The notes: a model not told the origin generated them from the sequence alone. Positions 44,982 to 54,281 are shown, numbered from the stretch's first letter. The stretch: DNA of 64,000 nucleotides from Oceanobacillus halotolerans (GCF_010993955.1 NZ_WIXL01000010.1:1-64000), one strand, 5' to 3'. Made by a program: numbers and translations.

Positions 44982-45029
44982 TTGACCATAGTGGTCTAAG
45001 GTGTTACACTGAAATCGACCGGTTTGGTC
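44982..45029 (+). promoter_or_regulatory. SigA promoter with two TetR-type operators
   Basis: -35 TTGACC (44982-44987), 17-nt spacer, -10 TACACT (45005-45010). Two 13-bp inverted repeats overlap it: GACCATAGTGGTC (44984-44996, on the -35) and GACCGGTTTGGTC (45017-45029, at the expected start site). Their centres are 33 bp apart. They are good candidates for autoregulatory binding sites of the TetR protein encoded next. Confidence 0.8.
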
Positions 45030-45055
45030 TATTGATTGAAGAGGGGGTGGTTTCC

Positions 45056-45679
45056 ATTACGGAAACGTTTGAAAACCTTGATTATGAGAAACGAAAGCGG
45101 ATATTGAATGCAGCCTTAAAGGAGTTTGCTGATAATGGATATGACAGAGCTTCTACCAATCAAATAGTCAAAAATGCAGGAATAGGAAAGGGGATGCTCT
45201 TTTATTATTTTAAGAATAAAAGAGAACTCTACTATTACCTTGCTAACTACAGTATGGACATTACGATCAAAGATTATTTTGCGAAGTTTAATGAAAATGA
45301 ACCAGACTTTATAGAACGTCTTAAACAATCATCAAAAATAAAAATGCACTTTTTTGCAGAACACCCCAATGTGTTTCAGTTTTTAGGAACATTTTTTTTA
45401 ATAGCTGACGATCAATTACCAGAAGATTTAAAAGAAAAATATCATAAACTAACAGAGATCGGATATAAAAAATTGTATCAAGATATTGATTACTCTTTGT
45501 TTCGTGAAGGTATTGATGTAGAAAAAGCATTTCAGCTAATTCAATGGGCAATAGAAGGCTATCAGCAGGATTTGAAAAAACGTTTACAAGGGAAAGTGTT
45601 TTCGACAATAGATCTAAAACCATATTGGGATGAGTTCTATGAATACTTGGATGTATTGAAAAAAAGCTTTTACAAGTAA
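45056..45679 (+). CDS. TetR/AcrR-family repressor of the ABC exporter
   Basis: A 207-aa regulator. The N-terminal helix-turn-helix spans about residues 10-56 (RILNAALKEFADNGY, then STNQIVKNAGIGKGMLFYYF). The C-terminal ligand domain is all-helical. I set the start at an ATT (45056). GGGGGTGG lies 6-8 nt upstream, and the frame there reads ITETFENLD, where family members usually begin M-x-ETF. In-frame TTG 45032 and GTG 45047 have no well-spaced site. First gene of the regulator-ATPase-permease cassette. Confidence 0.85.
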   Translation: MTETFENLDYEKRKRILNAALKEFADNGYDRASTNQIVKNAGIGKGMLFYYFKNKRELYYYLANYSMDITIKDYFAKFNENEPDFIERLKQSSKIKMHFFAEHPNVFQFLGTFFLIADDQLPEDLKEKYHKLTEIGYKKLYQDIDYSLFREGIDVEKAFQLIQWAIEGYQQDLKKRLQGKVFSTIDLKPYWDEFYEYLDVLKKSFYK

Positions 45680-45700
45680 TGATTACAAGGGGGATGTGTC

Positions 45701-46621
45701 ATGTCGGCAGTGGTGGAAACGAGAAATTTAACGAAAATGTTTGGGAAGTTTAAAGCATTAGATGGTGTGGATATTACCGTGAATAAGGGAGAGGTGTATG
45801 GCTTTATTGGGCCAAATGGAGCTGGAAAGTCAACAACGATTCGAGTTTTATTGGGAATCTTAAAGGCGACAGCTGGCGATGCGACAATATTTGAAAAAGA
45901 TGTATGGGGTGATGCGGTTGAAATTCATAAGCGAGTTGCCTACGTTCCAGGCGATGTAAATCTTTGGCCCAATTTAACAGGTGGGGAAGTGATCGATTTA
46001 TTTTTGAAGTTTCGTGGAGCCGATATCAATACAAAAAGGCGAGAAGAATTAATTCATAAATTTAAGCTGGATCCAACAAAGAAGTGTCGTACCTATTCAA
46101 AAGGGAATCGGCAGAAGGTAGCATTAGTTGCTGCATTTGCTGCAGATGCTGATCTTTATATTTTAGATGAGCCAACCTCTGGCCTTGATCCATTGATGGA
46201 ACAGATCTTCCAAGAGTATGTATTTGAGGCGAAAAAAGAAGGAAAAAGTATCCTGTTATCTAGTCATATTTTATCAGAGGTTGAAAAGTTATGTGATCGA
46301 GTAGGAATTATTCGGGAAGGAAAAATAATTGAAACTGGTACATTAACTGAACTTCGACACTTAACACGGACAAATTTACTAGTCGCAACAAGATCCCCTA
46401 TTTCTGATCTAAATAACCTAAAAGGTGTGCATGCACTTAAACAACAAGAGGATGCTGTGTCGTTTCAAGTTGATACAGAGGAATTAGATTCTGTTATCAA
46501 ACATATCAGTTCCTTTGGTATAGAAAAGTTAGAGAGTGCACCACCTACATTAGAAGATCTCTTTATGCGTCATTATGAAGGGGAGGAATCTGGTGATAAA
46601 GGTGGTGCAGCGAATGGCTGA
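45701..46621 (+). CDS. ABC exporter ATP-binding protein
   Basis: A 306-aa ATPase with Walker A GPNGAGKST (37-45), VPGDVNLWPNLTGGEV in the Q-loop region, signature YSKGNRQKVAL, Walker B LYILDEPTSGLD and the SSHILSEVEKLCDR H-loop. It is close to the TnrB2-type (tetronasin/polyketide resistance) ATPases. Ribosome binding site AAGGGGG. It overlaps the permease gene. Confidence 0.93.
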   Translation: MSAVVETRNLTKMFGKFKALDGVDITVNKGEVYGFIGPNGAGKSTTIRVLLGILKATAGDATIFEKDVWGDAVEIHKRVAYVPGDVNLWPNLTGGEVIDLFLKFRGADINTKRREELIHKFKLDPTKKCRTYSKGNRQKVALVAAFAADADLYILDEPTSGLDPLMEQIFQEYVFEAKKEGKSILLSSHILSEVEKLCDRVGIIREGKIIETGTLTELRHLTRTNLLVATRSPISDLNNLKGVHALKQQEDAVSFQVDTEELDSVIKHISSFGIEKLESAPPTLEDLFMRHYEGEESGDKGGAANG

Positions 46622-48215
46622 TACAGTCTACCATCAAACGGGTCGCTTAGCACAGTTTGTTCTAAGACGTGATCGGATACGTATTCCGATTTGGCTGTTT
46701 GGATTTCTGTTCTTTACGTTAATTGTACCAATCGCGTTTCTTGGGTTATATGGTTCACAAGAAGACCGTGACATAATGGCAAACACGATGGAAAATCCTG
46801 CTATGGTTGCCATGGTAGGACCAGCTGATTTAACTAATTATACAATTGGTGTCATGACAGGTCATCAGATGCTACTATTAACAGCAGTAGTGGTAGGACT
46901 GATGAATATTCTACTCGTCACTCGGCATACAAGGGGAGATGAGGAAAGTGGACGTATTGAGCTTATTCGCTCCTTACCTGCTGGACGATTGGCGAATTTA
47001 ACAGCAACTGTTTCCGTATATAGTGGTATTAATCTAGTTCTGGCGTTGTTAATTGGGGTTGGGTTGTATTTATTAAATATTGAAAGTATGGACCTTGAGG
47101 GTTCTCTACTATATGGTGCAGCACTGGGAGGGACAGGGATTTTTTTTACAGGTGTTACAGCACTGTTTGCGCAATTATCGGAGAGTTCTCGTGGAACAAT
47201 TGGATTTTCCATTGGTGTATTATTAATAGCTTACCTGGTTCGTGGTGTAACAGATGTGAGTATTGAAGCATTAAGTTGGATTTCCCCACTTGGATGGGTA
47301 ACAAAGACAGAGGTATATGGGGCAAATAATTGGATTCCGATTGTACTACTATTAATTGGATCTATAATTCTATTTGCGATTGCAAACTATTTAAATGCTA
47401 TTCGTGACTTAGAGGCCGGATTTTTCTCGGCAAAGTCAGGTAAAAGATATGCCTCACGTTTTTTACAAACACCACTTGGCCTTGCATTAAGATTACAGCG
47501 TACAGGGATAATTGCTTGGGCGATAGGGTTATTTGTTATTGGTGTTTCATATGGCTCCGTGTTGGGAGATTTAGACTCCTTTTTTGAAGGAAATGAAATG
47601 ATGATGCAAATGTTAGATGCTTCTGGTGGTCATTCCTTTACAGAGCAGTTTATTCCAATGTTAATGGTCGTTATGGCAATTTTGGCAACCATTCCACCAG
47701 TAATGGCGATGAATAAATTATATGGTGAAGAGAAAAAAGGCCGTATCGAGCATTTTTTAGCTAGGTCTGTTTCACGCACAAAATTAATGGCTAGCTTTCT
47801 AATCATTGCGGTTATTAACGGGTTTGTGATGGTATCCTTAGCAGGAATAGGCTTATGGGTGGCTAGTGCAGCAGTAATGGAAGATCCATTTACATTCGGT
47901 ACATTATTTGTTGCGGCCATTGTATATTATCCAGCTATTCTCATAATGATTAGTGTATCGCTAGTCTTAATTGGATTAAAACCAAATTTTAGTAGTATTG
48001 TTTGGTTTTATCTATTTTACTCTTTTATGGTTCTATATTTTGGAGGATTATTTGACATGCCAACATGGCTTGAAAAAATATCCCCGTTTGGTTATATTCC
48101 TGGGCTTCCTATTGATAATATGGAAATAACACCAATAATTATATTAACAGGATTAGCTTTTATCATGATGCTTATAGGCTTTATCGGCTACCGAAAACGT
48201 GATATAGAAGTATAA
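46593..48215 (+). CDS. ABC exporter permease (TnrB3/COG3559-like)
   Basis: A 540-aa, 12-helix membrane protein made of two homologous halves, like the polyketide-antibiotic exporter permeases. It opens with TGRLAQFVLRRDRIRIPIW. I prefer the GTG at 46593, with GGGGAGG 6 nt upstream, overlapping the ATPase gene by 29 nt; an ATG at 46614 is possible. With the upstream TetR protein it forms a drug-responsive efflux cassette (inference). Confidence 0.88.
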   Translation: MIKVVQRMADTVYHQTGRLAQFVLRRDRIRIPIWLFGFLFFTLIVPIAFLGLYGSQEDRDIMANTMENPAMVAMVGPADLTNYTIGVMTGHQMLLLTAVVVGLMNILLVTRHTRGDEESGRIELIRSLPAGRLANLTATVSVYSGINLVLALLIGVGLYLLNIESMDLEGSLLYGAALGGTGIFFTGVTALFAQLSESSRGTIGFSIGVLLIAYLVRGVTDVSIEALSWISPLGWVTKTEVYGANNWIPIVLLLIGSIILFAIANYLNAIRDLEAGFFSAKSGKRYASRFLQTPLGLALRLQRTGIIAWAIGLFVIGVSYGSVLGDLDSFFEGNEMMMQMLDASGGHSFTEQFIPMLMVVMAILATIPPVMAMNKLYGEEKKGRIEHFLARSVSRTKLMASFLIIAVINGFVMVSLAGIGLWVASAAVMEDPFTFGTLFVAAIVYYPAILIMISVSLVLIGLKPNFSSIVWFYLFYSFMVLYFGGLFDMPTWLEKISPFGYIPGLPIDNMEITPIIILTGLAFIMMLIGFIGYRKRDIEV

Positions 48216-48809
48216 TACACGATCCTTTAGGCCTACCACTTAACTTCATGAATCGACATTCCGTTATTTGCAAAAAAAAACCCACATTTGGGAGCTGATT
48301 TGTAATCCTCGTTCCGTTATTTGGCCATTTTCCCCTCATAGTTCCATGATTTAATGCGATTAGCGGAACGACGATTACATTTGATTCTAAAAACAGCACT
48401 TTTCTCGTCAATAGCGGAATGAGGATCCGCCTTCCTTTAACGAATGAATCGTCATTCCGTTATTTACCGAAAAACCCATGTTTGGTGAATAATTTGTAAT
48501 TCACATTCCGTTAATTGGGCTTTTCTGCCTCAAAATAACATGATTTAACGATGGATAGCAAAACGAGGATTCCACTTGACCTTTGAAATAGTGTTTTTTT
48601 ATGATTAGCGGAAGAGAAGAGCCACTAAGTTTCCTATTGATTGATTATCAGTAAAAATTGTGTTTAATTCTAATAAACTAGGTATAATGTATATCATGTT
48701 TCACTATTCATTAACATATGGTAGCTATTGGTTTATTTTTTCTATATTATGAAACATTTAAAATGGTGAAACGTACTTAAGGTATTATGTTAAATTTAGG
48801 GGGATACGT
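48216..48809. repeat. two-unit degenerate tandem repeat
   Basis: Two units of about 196 bp start at 48250 (GAATCGACATTCCGTTATTT) and 48446 (GAATCGTCATTCCGTTATTT). Each has TTTGTAAT.C.C.TTCCGTTA in the middle and AGCGGAA-type complements of TTCCGTTA further on, so each unit can fold. No gene. The last 150 bp (48660-48809) are AT-rich promoter region. Confidence 0.7.
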
Positions 48810-49613
48810 ATGAAAAAGTGGATGTTATTGGTATTAACAACATCAATGATGATGCTAGTGGCATGTAATGAAACGAGTGATGCTAGCTTAAATGCAGAAG
48901 AAATTTATACAGAAGCCTTAGAAGCTTCTGAGGCAATGAATAGTGCTGAAGTAACGATCGATATGAAACAAGAGATTGGTGCTGCTGGTGAGTCAACTAT
49001 GATGGAAATGGAGACAAACCTAGAGTCAGAAATGATATTGGAACCATTAGCAATTCACCAAAAGGGAACATTGAAGATGGTCATGGGTGAAGAAGAGCAA
49101 GAAACTGAAATGGAACAATATATGTTAAATGATGAAATGTATATGTATGAAGGGTTTACAGGATCATGGATGAAGATGGACAGTGAAATGGTGCCACTTG
49201 ACATGATGGAAGAACAACAACAAGATCCTGCTGAACAGTTAAAAATGATGGAACAGTTTATAGAAGATGTATCAGTTGAGCAGGCAAATGGTCACATTAC
49301 CTTAAAATTAGCAGCAGATGGGGAAAAATTTAAGGATTTAGCTGAAGACATGATGTCACAAGACATGATGAGTGAACTAGGGGATTTAGGAACGAATGTA
49401 TTTGAAAATATGAGTATTAATGATTTATATTATGAAATACAATTAGACGAAGAAACATATGAAATGAATTCCGTTGATATGGATATTGACATGACAATGT
49501 CCATGGGGTCAGAAGAGATGGATTTAGTACAAAGTGTACAATCAACCTACAAGAATATAAATAACATTGATGCGATTGACGTACCAGAAGAAGTAAAGAA
49601 TGCAGTAAATTAA
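48810..49613 (+). CDS. methionine-rich lipoprotein (DUF6612/LppX-like)
   Basis: A 267-aa lipoprotein. The signal peptide ends in the lipobox LVAC (Cys19). The mature part resembles the LolA/LppX-like fold of DUF6612 proteins (NAEEIYTEALEASEAMNSAE; MYMYEGFTGSWMKM; INDLYYEIQLDEETYEM). About 35 of 267 residues are Met (13%), many in DMM, EM and DM pairs, in an acidic background. The function is unknown; a sacrificial antioxidant or metal role is speculation. Ribosome binding site AGGGGG. It has its own terminator. Confidence 0.82.
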   Translation: MKKWMLLVLTTSMMMLVACNETSDASLNAEEIYTEALEASEAMNSAEVTIDMKQEIGAAGESTMMEMETNLESEMILEPLAIHQKGTLKMVMGEEEQETEMEQYMLNDEMYMYEGFTGSWMKMDSEMVPLDMMEEQQQDPAEQLKMMEQFIEDVSVEQANGHITLKLAADGEKFKDLAEDMMSQDMMSELGDLGTNVFENMSINDLYYEIQLDEETYEMNSVDMDIDMTMSMGSEEMDLVQSVQSTYKNINNIDAIDVPEEVKNAVN

Positions 49614-49636
49614 GTATTTGGTAAGTGTTGAATGTG

Positions 49637-49676
49637 AGGTATCTGTAGTGTATGTATGCTATAGATACCTTTTTTC
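49637..49676 (+). terminator. lipoprotein gene terminator
   Basis: AGGTATCT pairs with AGATACCT and is followed by TTTTTT. A decayed family 4 fragment follows at about 49678-49725. Confidence 0.85.
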
Positions 49677-49792
49677 AACATTAGGAAAATGTTAGCTGGA
49701 AAGTGGCTTCGACATGTCCCGTATAAATGAACACATTTGATAAGGACGTTCTAAGATAGAATAATAGCTAACTGAGAAAAAGGATGATTAGC

Positions 49793-50515
49793 ATGAATGA
49801 ATATGAAGAAAAAGTGTATAAGGAACTTAAATTATGGCGTAAAAAGGTGTTAAAGGACGCTAGCATGTTTCAAAAATTATCGAAGAAAGCACAGACAAAA
49901 GTAAATGGAATGATTCCAGACAAAGCACATACGATCATTACGGAAGCTATTCGAAATATGGTGAAGATGACCTTAGTTGGTTCTAATCTAACGACAAAAA
50001 AACAGCAAGCAATGGGAAAAATTCTTTATGATCGAGATGAATTAGCAAAAGAAAAGTTAACAGCTTACCGTAAGACAGCAACAGTGGAGGGAGCAGGTAC
50101 AGGGGCGGGAGGTATTTTCCTTGGTCTTGCTGATTTTCCAATGCTATTAACCATTAAAATTAAGTTTCTATTTGAAGTAGCTTCCATTTATGGGTGTGAT
50201 ACTAACCGTTATGAGGAACGACTATTCATTCTTCATGTTTTTCAGCTTGCATTTTCCCCTGATACAAAACGGAAAGAAACATTTTCGATTATCGAAAATT
50301 GGGATCACGAGAAAGAACACCTGGTAGAATTAGATTGGCGGGAATTCCAACAAAATTATCGAGATTATATTGATCTGATAAAAATGCTGCAGTTAGTTCC
50401 AGGCTTTGGTGCTATAGTTGGTGCTTATGCGAACCATAATCTTCTTGATACATTAGGGGAAACGGCTATGAATGCATATCGAATGCGTTATTTTAATAGC
50501 ATTTTGGATAAGTGA
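49793..50515 (+). CDS. EcsC-family protein
   Basis: A 240-aa protein of the EcsC family, named for the third gene of the B. subtilis ecs ABC operon; the role is unclear. Motifs: TVEGAGTGAGGIFLGLADFP (mid-protein, a glycine-rich hydrophobic stretch), FLFEVASIYGCD, and a C-terminal LLQLVPGFGAIVGAYANHNL-like segment. I start at the ATG at 49793 with AAAAAGGATG upstream. It stands alone, not beside ecsAB. A family 3 repeat begins 5 nt after the stop. Confidence 0.87.
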   Translation: MNEYEEKVYKELKLWRKKVLKDASMFQKLSKKAQTKVNGMIPDKAHTIITEAIRNMVKMTLVGSNLTTKKQQAMGKILYDRDELAKEKLTAYRKTATVEGAGTGAGGIFLGLADFPMLLTIKIKFLFEVASIYGCDTNRYEERLFILHVFQLAFSPDTKRKETFSIIENWDHEKEHLVELDWREFQQNYRDYIDLIKMLQLVPGFGAIVGAYANHNLLDTLGETAMNAYRMRYFNSILDK

Positions 50516-50519
50516 GTGA

Positions 50520-50682
50520 TTTATCCCGCATGTAACGGACAGTAAGACCCCCACTTCAAGATTTCTTAGGAGATCAAAGAAAGATAAAGTGGGGGATCAA
50601 ACTGCCCGTAAATGTCCGATTCGTTCAACTAACAATCAGTGGGGGAGGAAAGGAAACCCCACTGATTGAAATTTCACTTTAT
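50520..50682. repeat. family 3 double-hairpin repeat, copy 4
   Basis: A 163-bp copy lying between convergent genes. It ends TTTCACTTTAT, and the terminal TTA supplies the TAA stop codon of the minus-strand DUF3891 gene. Confidence 0.85.
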
Positions 50683-51446
50683 GCTGGCACCAACGAAACG
50701 TTCATTATTTGAGTAGGCGTTTCCTGGTATGTGTTTAGGAACCCTTTCTCTTGAATCTTGTGTTTATGAATTTTCTTTTGTTTGATCGGAATTGTAATGG
50801 GATGTTGAAAGACAAACTGATCCATTATAATCGTTTGAAGGTCTTTCCATTCTGGTTGCAGTTTTGTTTGTTTCAAGGTGTCAAGAGCAGGGGGAATGGG
50901 AACTCCATTGCGAAAAAAGGAGTGTTCCTTATCTTTTGGGACACCTGGATCATTTAAACATATGTAAAGGGATAAATTATCGCACAATTGCAAAAATCCA
51001 TAGTGTGCATCAAACAAGGCTGAATCAAAGTTTGGAACTTTTTTCTTTAATTGAGCTTGTCGCCTTTCTTCATAGCGAATAAATTCATGGACTTCACTTG
51101 TCTCATCATTGATAAGGAATTGAACATAGTGCCTGCTGCATAAAAGGCCTGCATAAGCATCGTGCCTGGCTACTTGATCGATTCCATACCGATAAAAAAC
51201 AAGCCTTGGTAACAATGGAAAATCCATAAACATGTATGGCATTTGTTTTTTATCATTCCAAAATGGTTGTTCATCAATTGGTTTCCAGCCATAGTCATGA
51301 TTGGTAACCGCGTATAGGACTGATTCTCGATGTGCTATTCCTGGAAAAATATCTTCCCTCCAATTGAAAGCGATATGACCTGCAATCATTCCGTGGCGAT
51401 GCTGTTCAATTAGCGTAAATACATCCTCGTTTTCTCTAACAATCAT
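50679..51446 (-). CDS. DUF3891-family protein
   Basis: A 255-aa soluble protein. The pattern VTNHDYGWKP, SRHYVQFL (about 103-110), and FDAHYGFLQLCDNLSLYICL is characteristic of DUF3891, a Bacillus family with conserved His/Asp residues suggestive of an HD-like metal site. No function is established. AGGAGG precedes the ATG. The stop codon lies in repeat copy 4. Confidence 0.85.
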   Translation of the reverse strand: MIVRENEDVFTLIEQHRHGMIAGHIAFNWREDIFPGIAHRESVLYAVTNHDYGWKPIDEQPFWNDKKQMPYMFMDFPLLPRLVFYRYGIDQVARHDAYAGLLCSRHYVQFLINDETSEVHEFIRYEERRQAQLKKKVPNFDSALFDAHYGFLQLCDNLSLYICLNDPGVPKDKEHSFFRNGVPIPPALDTLKQTKLQPEWKDLQTIIMDQFVFQHPITIPIKQKKIHKHKIQEKGFLNTYQETPTQIMNVSLVPA

Positions 51447-51587
51447 AGTAGGTCCTCCTAAAAACGTTTATCCTTTATTCTATTATAATAAGGTATGGAT
51501 AGTTCTATGAAGTAATATAAACCAAATAGAAGGTAATTTTCCCGAAAAGTGTTATGCTAGAAATAATATTTATGAGGAGGATGGTAG

Positions 51588-52679
51588 ATGACATGGGAAC
51601 AGTTCCTTTCATATGATCATTTAATTGTACTTGGAATAGCTATTGGGGTTATTTTATTGTTTTTACTCTTACGAAAGCTATTTACTAAGTATATATTTGC
51701 TATGTTAAAAAAACTGGTCAGTAAAGCAAATAATACATTTTTGACTAATATATTAGTTTCTTTTGAAAAGCCAGTACAATGGTTGTTTATCATAATTGGT
51801 ATCTATTTTGCCGTTCGGTATTATCCACATCTAAGCCATACGCATGAGGTGTTTATTCAATTTAGGCGTGTAGCCATAATATTTTTAGTGAGTTGGGGAT
51901 TCTTTAACCTTTCCTCTGTATCCTCTTCTATCTTTAAGGAAATTAATAAGAAAACGAATATTCATATTGATGAGATTTTAATACCTTTTTTATCACGAAC
52001 CTTGCAAGTCATCATTGTGGCAATCAGTATAAGCGTCATCTTACAAGAATTTGATTATGAAATTGGAGGCTTTGTTGCAGGAATAGGTTTAGGAGGTCTA
52101 GCGTTTTCTTTAGCGGCTAAAGATGCATTAGCGAATTTATTTGGTGGAATTGTGATCATTACGGAAAAGCCTTTTACAATTGGGGATTGGATCGCAACAC
52201 CTAATGTTGAGGGGGTTGTCGAGGATATTACATTTCGCAGTACAAGAATTCGAACTTTTGCAGATGCCCTGGTAACCGTTCCAAATGCAACATTAGCAGA
52301 TTCATTCATTACAAACTGGAGTAAGATGGGAAAAAGGCAAATTACGTTTACGTTGCGATTGGCCTATGATACACCAGCTTCTAAGATTGAAGTAGTCGTT
52401 CAAGAGATACAGTCTCTTTTAGAAAATCACCCTGAAGTACATCCAGAGACCATTTTTGTGAATTTCGATCAATACAAGGAATATGGTGTCGATCTATTCT
52501 TATATTTTTTTACAAAAACAACCGACTGGGGAGCATATTTAAAAGTAAGAGAAGATATTAATCTTAAAATACTGCAGATATTGGAAAGAGAATCTGTTAC
52601 CATTGCAATCCCAAGTCAAAAATTATATGTGGACCAGGATCATCATAACGGTGACGTTTCTCTGGGACAGGAGTCATAG
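51588..52679 (+). CDS. MscS-family small-conductance mechanosensitive channel
   Basis: A 363-aa membrane protein. Membrane helices lie at about 12-29, 61-80, 95-112 and 128-150. The MscS core follows, with the pore helix GFVAGIGLGGLAFSLAAKDA and the beta domain KPFTIGDWIATPNVEGVVED. It releases solutes on sudden drop in osmolarity, which suits a halotolerant host. Ribosome binding site GAGGAGG. DUF3219 follows 24 nt downstream, possibly in the same transcript. Confidence 0.93.
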   Translation: MTWEQFLSYDHLIVLGIAIGVILLFLLLRKLFTKYIFAMLKKLVSKANNTFLTNILVSFEKPVQWLFIIIGIYFAVRYYPHLSHTHEVFIQFRRVAIIFLVSWGFFNLSSVSSSIFKEINKKTNIHIDEILIPFLSRTLQVIIVAISISVILQEFDYEIGGFVAGIGLGGLAFSLAAKDALANLFGGIVIITEKPFTIGDWIATPNVEGVVEDITFRSTRIRTFADALVTVPNATLADSFITNWSKMGKRQITFTLRLAYDTPASKIEVVVQEIQSLLENHPEVHPETIFVNFDQYKEYGVDLFLYFFTKTTDWGAYLKVREDINLKILQILERESVTIAIPSQKLYVDQDHHNGDVSLGQES

Positions 52680-52703
52680 ATTTAGATAAAGTAGGTGAAC
52701 AAA

Positions 52704-52982
52704 TTGCGTCAAATAGTTCAATTAAATGATTATGAATTGGAAGTAGAAACAGTAGAGGTAAAAGAAAAGGGGGGAAAGCATCTATTAACGATGACCTTTC
52801 CTGTCACGCATCATGATTATCACGATGTCACGACCTTGTTATATGAAAATGATTTTCATGTGAAGGTACCGGAAGAAGATATCTCCTTTTCGGCTACGAT
52901 AGCTGCTTATTCTACATCAATTACGAACTTGTATGAAAAGGATGCAGTTGGCAAATTCTATTTACAATTACTAGAAAAATAA
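52704..52982 (+). CDS. DUF3219-family protein (YkvR-like)
   Basis: A 92-aa protein similar to B. subtilis YkvR: VTHHDYHDVTTLLYENDFHV, VPEEDISFSATI and STSITNLYEKDAVGKFYLQL. I use the TTG at 52704 because TAGGTGA lies 6 nt upstream and the length then matches the family. A GTG at 52695 has no site. The function is unknown. A terminator follows at 52994-53026. Confidence 0.83.
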   Translation: MRQIVQLNDYELEVETVEVKEKGGKHLLTMTFPVTHHDYHDVTTLLYENDFHVKVPEEDISFSATIAAYSTSITNLYEKDAVGKFYLQLLEK

Positions 52983-52993
52983 TGAGCATGTAA

Positions 52994-53026
52994 GGCCAAG
53001 TAGCATAATGTTTACTTGGTCTTTTT
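52994..53026 (+). terminator. terminator of the mscS-like/DUF3219 unit
   Basis: GGCCAAGTA pairs with TACTTGGTC and is followed by TTTTTG. Confidence 0.85.
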
Positions 53027-53034
53027 GTTCAAAG

Positions 53035-53291
53035 GTAAGAAAGTATAAAAAGTTGGCCTCATTACGTCTTATATAGGAAAGGCCACGTCCAGCTCCAGCG
53101 CCTACCCCCTCGAGGTCATAAGTCAATCCACATTACGCGCAAAAAACGCCACGTCGAGGCTTGGCTTATGTTGGCAGATAAGAAATAAAACGTTCTTACT
53201 GCATAAGTGCAACTAAGGCTTTCGCCATAATAACTTGGCGAAAAGCCTAGTTTTCTAATCGGGGGTGATCAAGGCGCTTCTAGCTTTTGTT
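53035..53291. repeat. family 1 repeat
   Basis: GTAAGAAAGTATAAAAAG to GGCGCTTCTAGCTTTTGTT. It is a full copy without the extra 55-bp segment of the 10411 copy. It lies 90 nt before the VOC gene. Confidence 0.82.
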
Positions 53292-53381
53292 CTGTTATTG
53301 ACAATTTTGATGGAATCTCCTAAACTTACAATAAGTAACTTACTATTAAAAAATAATAAACGCAAAGGAAAGGACTGTGTC

Positions 53382-54230
53382 ATGGAGAAAGAATTTTTTG
53401 AAAAACCGACAGTTTATGTAAAGGATGTCAGTATTAATGTGACAGATATACAAAAATCGGTTGAATTTTATATAGATATAATCGGATTTCAACCTTTATA
53501 TCAAGAAAGCCGAAAAGCAGTATTAACTGCAGATGGAAAAACGCCATTATTAACATTAGAACAGCCAGATCATGTTCAACCAAAAGAACCACGAACAACA
53601 GGTTTATTCCATTTTGCTATTCTCTTGCCTACACGAAGTGATTTATCGGCCTTTTTAAAACATATCATCCAAAAGGGTGTTCAATTAGGTGCATCAGATC
53701 ATTATGTTAGTGAGGCACTTTATTTAAATGATCCAGATGGAAATGGAATTGAAGTGTACCGGGATCGTCCTTCTTCAGAATGGAACTGGGAAAATGGCAA
53801 GGTTGCAATGGCGACAGAGCCTTTAGACGGGGAAGGGTTGTTAAAAGAGAGTGATAAAGAATGGACAGGACTCCCTTCAGAAACAGTGATGGGTCATATT
53901 CATTTGCATGTTGCTGATTTACAAATAACAGAGAAGTTTTACGTAGATGGCTTAGGCTTCGACATTGTAACAACCTATCCAGGAGCGCTTTTTGCATCAA
54001 CTGGTCACTATCATCATCATCTAGGGTTAAACATTTGGAATGGGGAAGGTGCTAAAGCGCCAGCTGAAAATAGTGTTGGGCTAAATTATTTCACCCTACA
54101 GTTTCCTGACGAAGAGTATAGGAAACATGTTCGAAATCAATTACAGAAAATCGATGCAACCGACAAAGAAGAAGATGGATATTACTTGGTAGAAGACCCA
54201 TCAGGAAACTGTATAAAATTAAGTGTGTAA
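53382..54230 (+). CDS. VOC-family (glyoxalase/extradiol dioxygenase fold) protein
   Basis: A 282-aa protein with two VOC modules. Module one is at about 14-125 (VSINVTDIQKSVEFYIDIIG; YLNDPDGNGIEVYRDRP). Module two is at about 168-280 (MGHIHLHVADLQITEKFYVDGLG; LVEDPSGNCIKLSV). Candidate metal ligands are the His of GHIHLHV and the Glu of GIEVYRDRP. It resembles CatE/YfiE-type proteins; the reaction is undetermined. The start ATG at 53382 has AAGGAAAGGA upstream. Upstream in-frame codons lie in the family 1 repeat. Confidence 0.88.
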   Translation: MEKEFFEKPTVYVKDVSINVTDIQKSVEFYIDIIGFQPLYQESRKAVLTADGKTPLLTLEQPDHVQPKEPRTTGLFHFAILLPTRSDLSAFLKHIIQKGVQLGASDHYVSEALYLNDPDGNGIEVYRDRPSSEWNWENGKVAMATEPLDGEGLLKESDKEWTGLPSETVMGHIHLHVADLQITEKFYVDGLGFDIVTTYPGALFASTGHYHHHLGLNIWNGEGAKAPAENSVGLNYFTLQFPDEEYRKHVRNQLQKIDATDKEEDGYYLVEDPSGNCIKLSV

Positions 54231-54238
54231 AAACAAAA

Positions 54239-54272
54239 GGTGCAGGTTGTGATTCCTGCACCCTTCGTTTTC
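54239..54272 (+). terminator. VOC gene terminator
   Basis: GGTGCAGG pairs with CCTGCACC and is followed by CTTCGTTTTC. Confidence 0.8.
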
Positions 54273-54281
54273 ATTAAGAAA

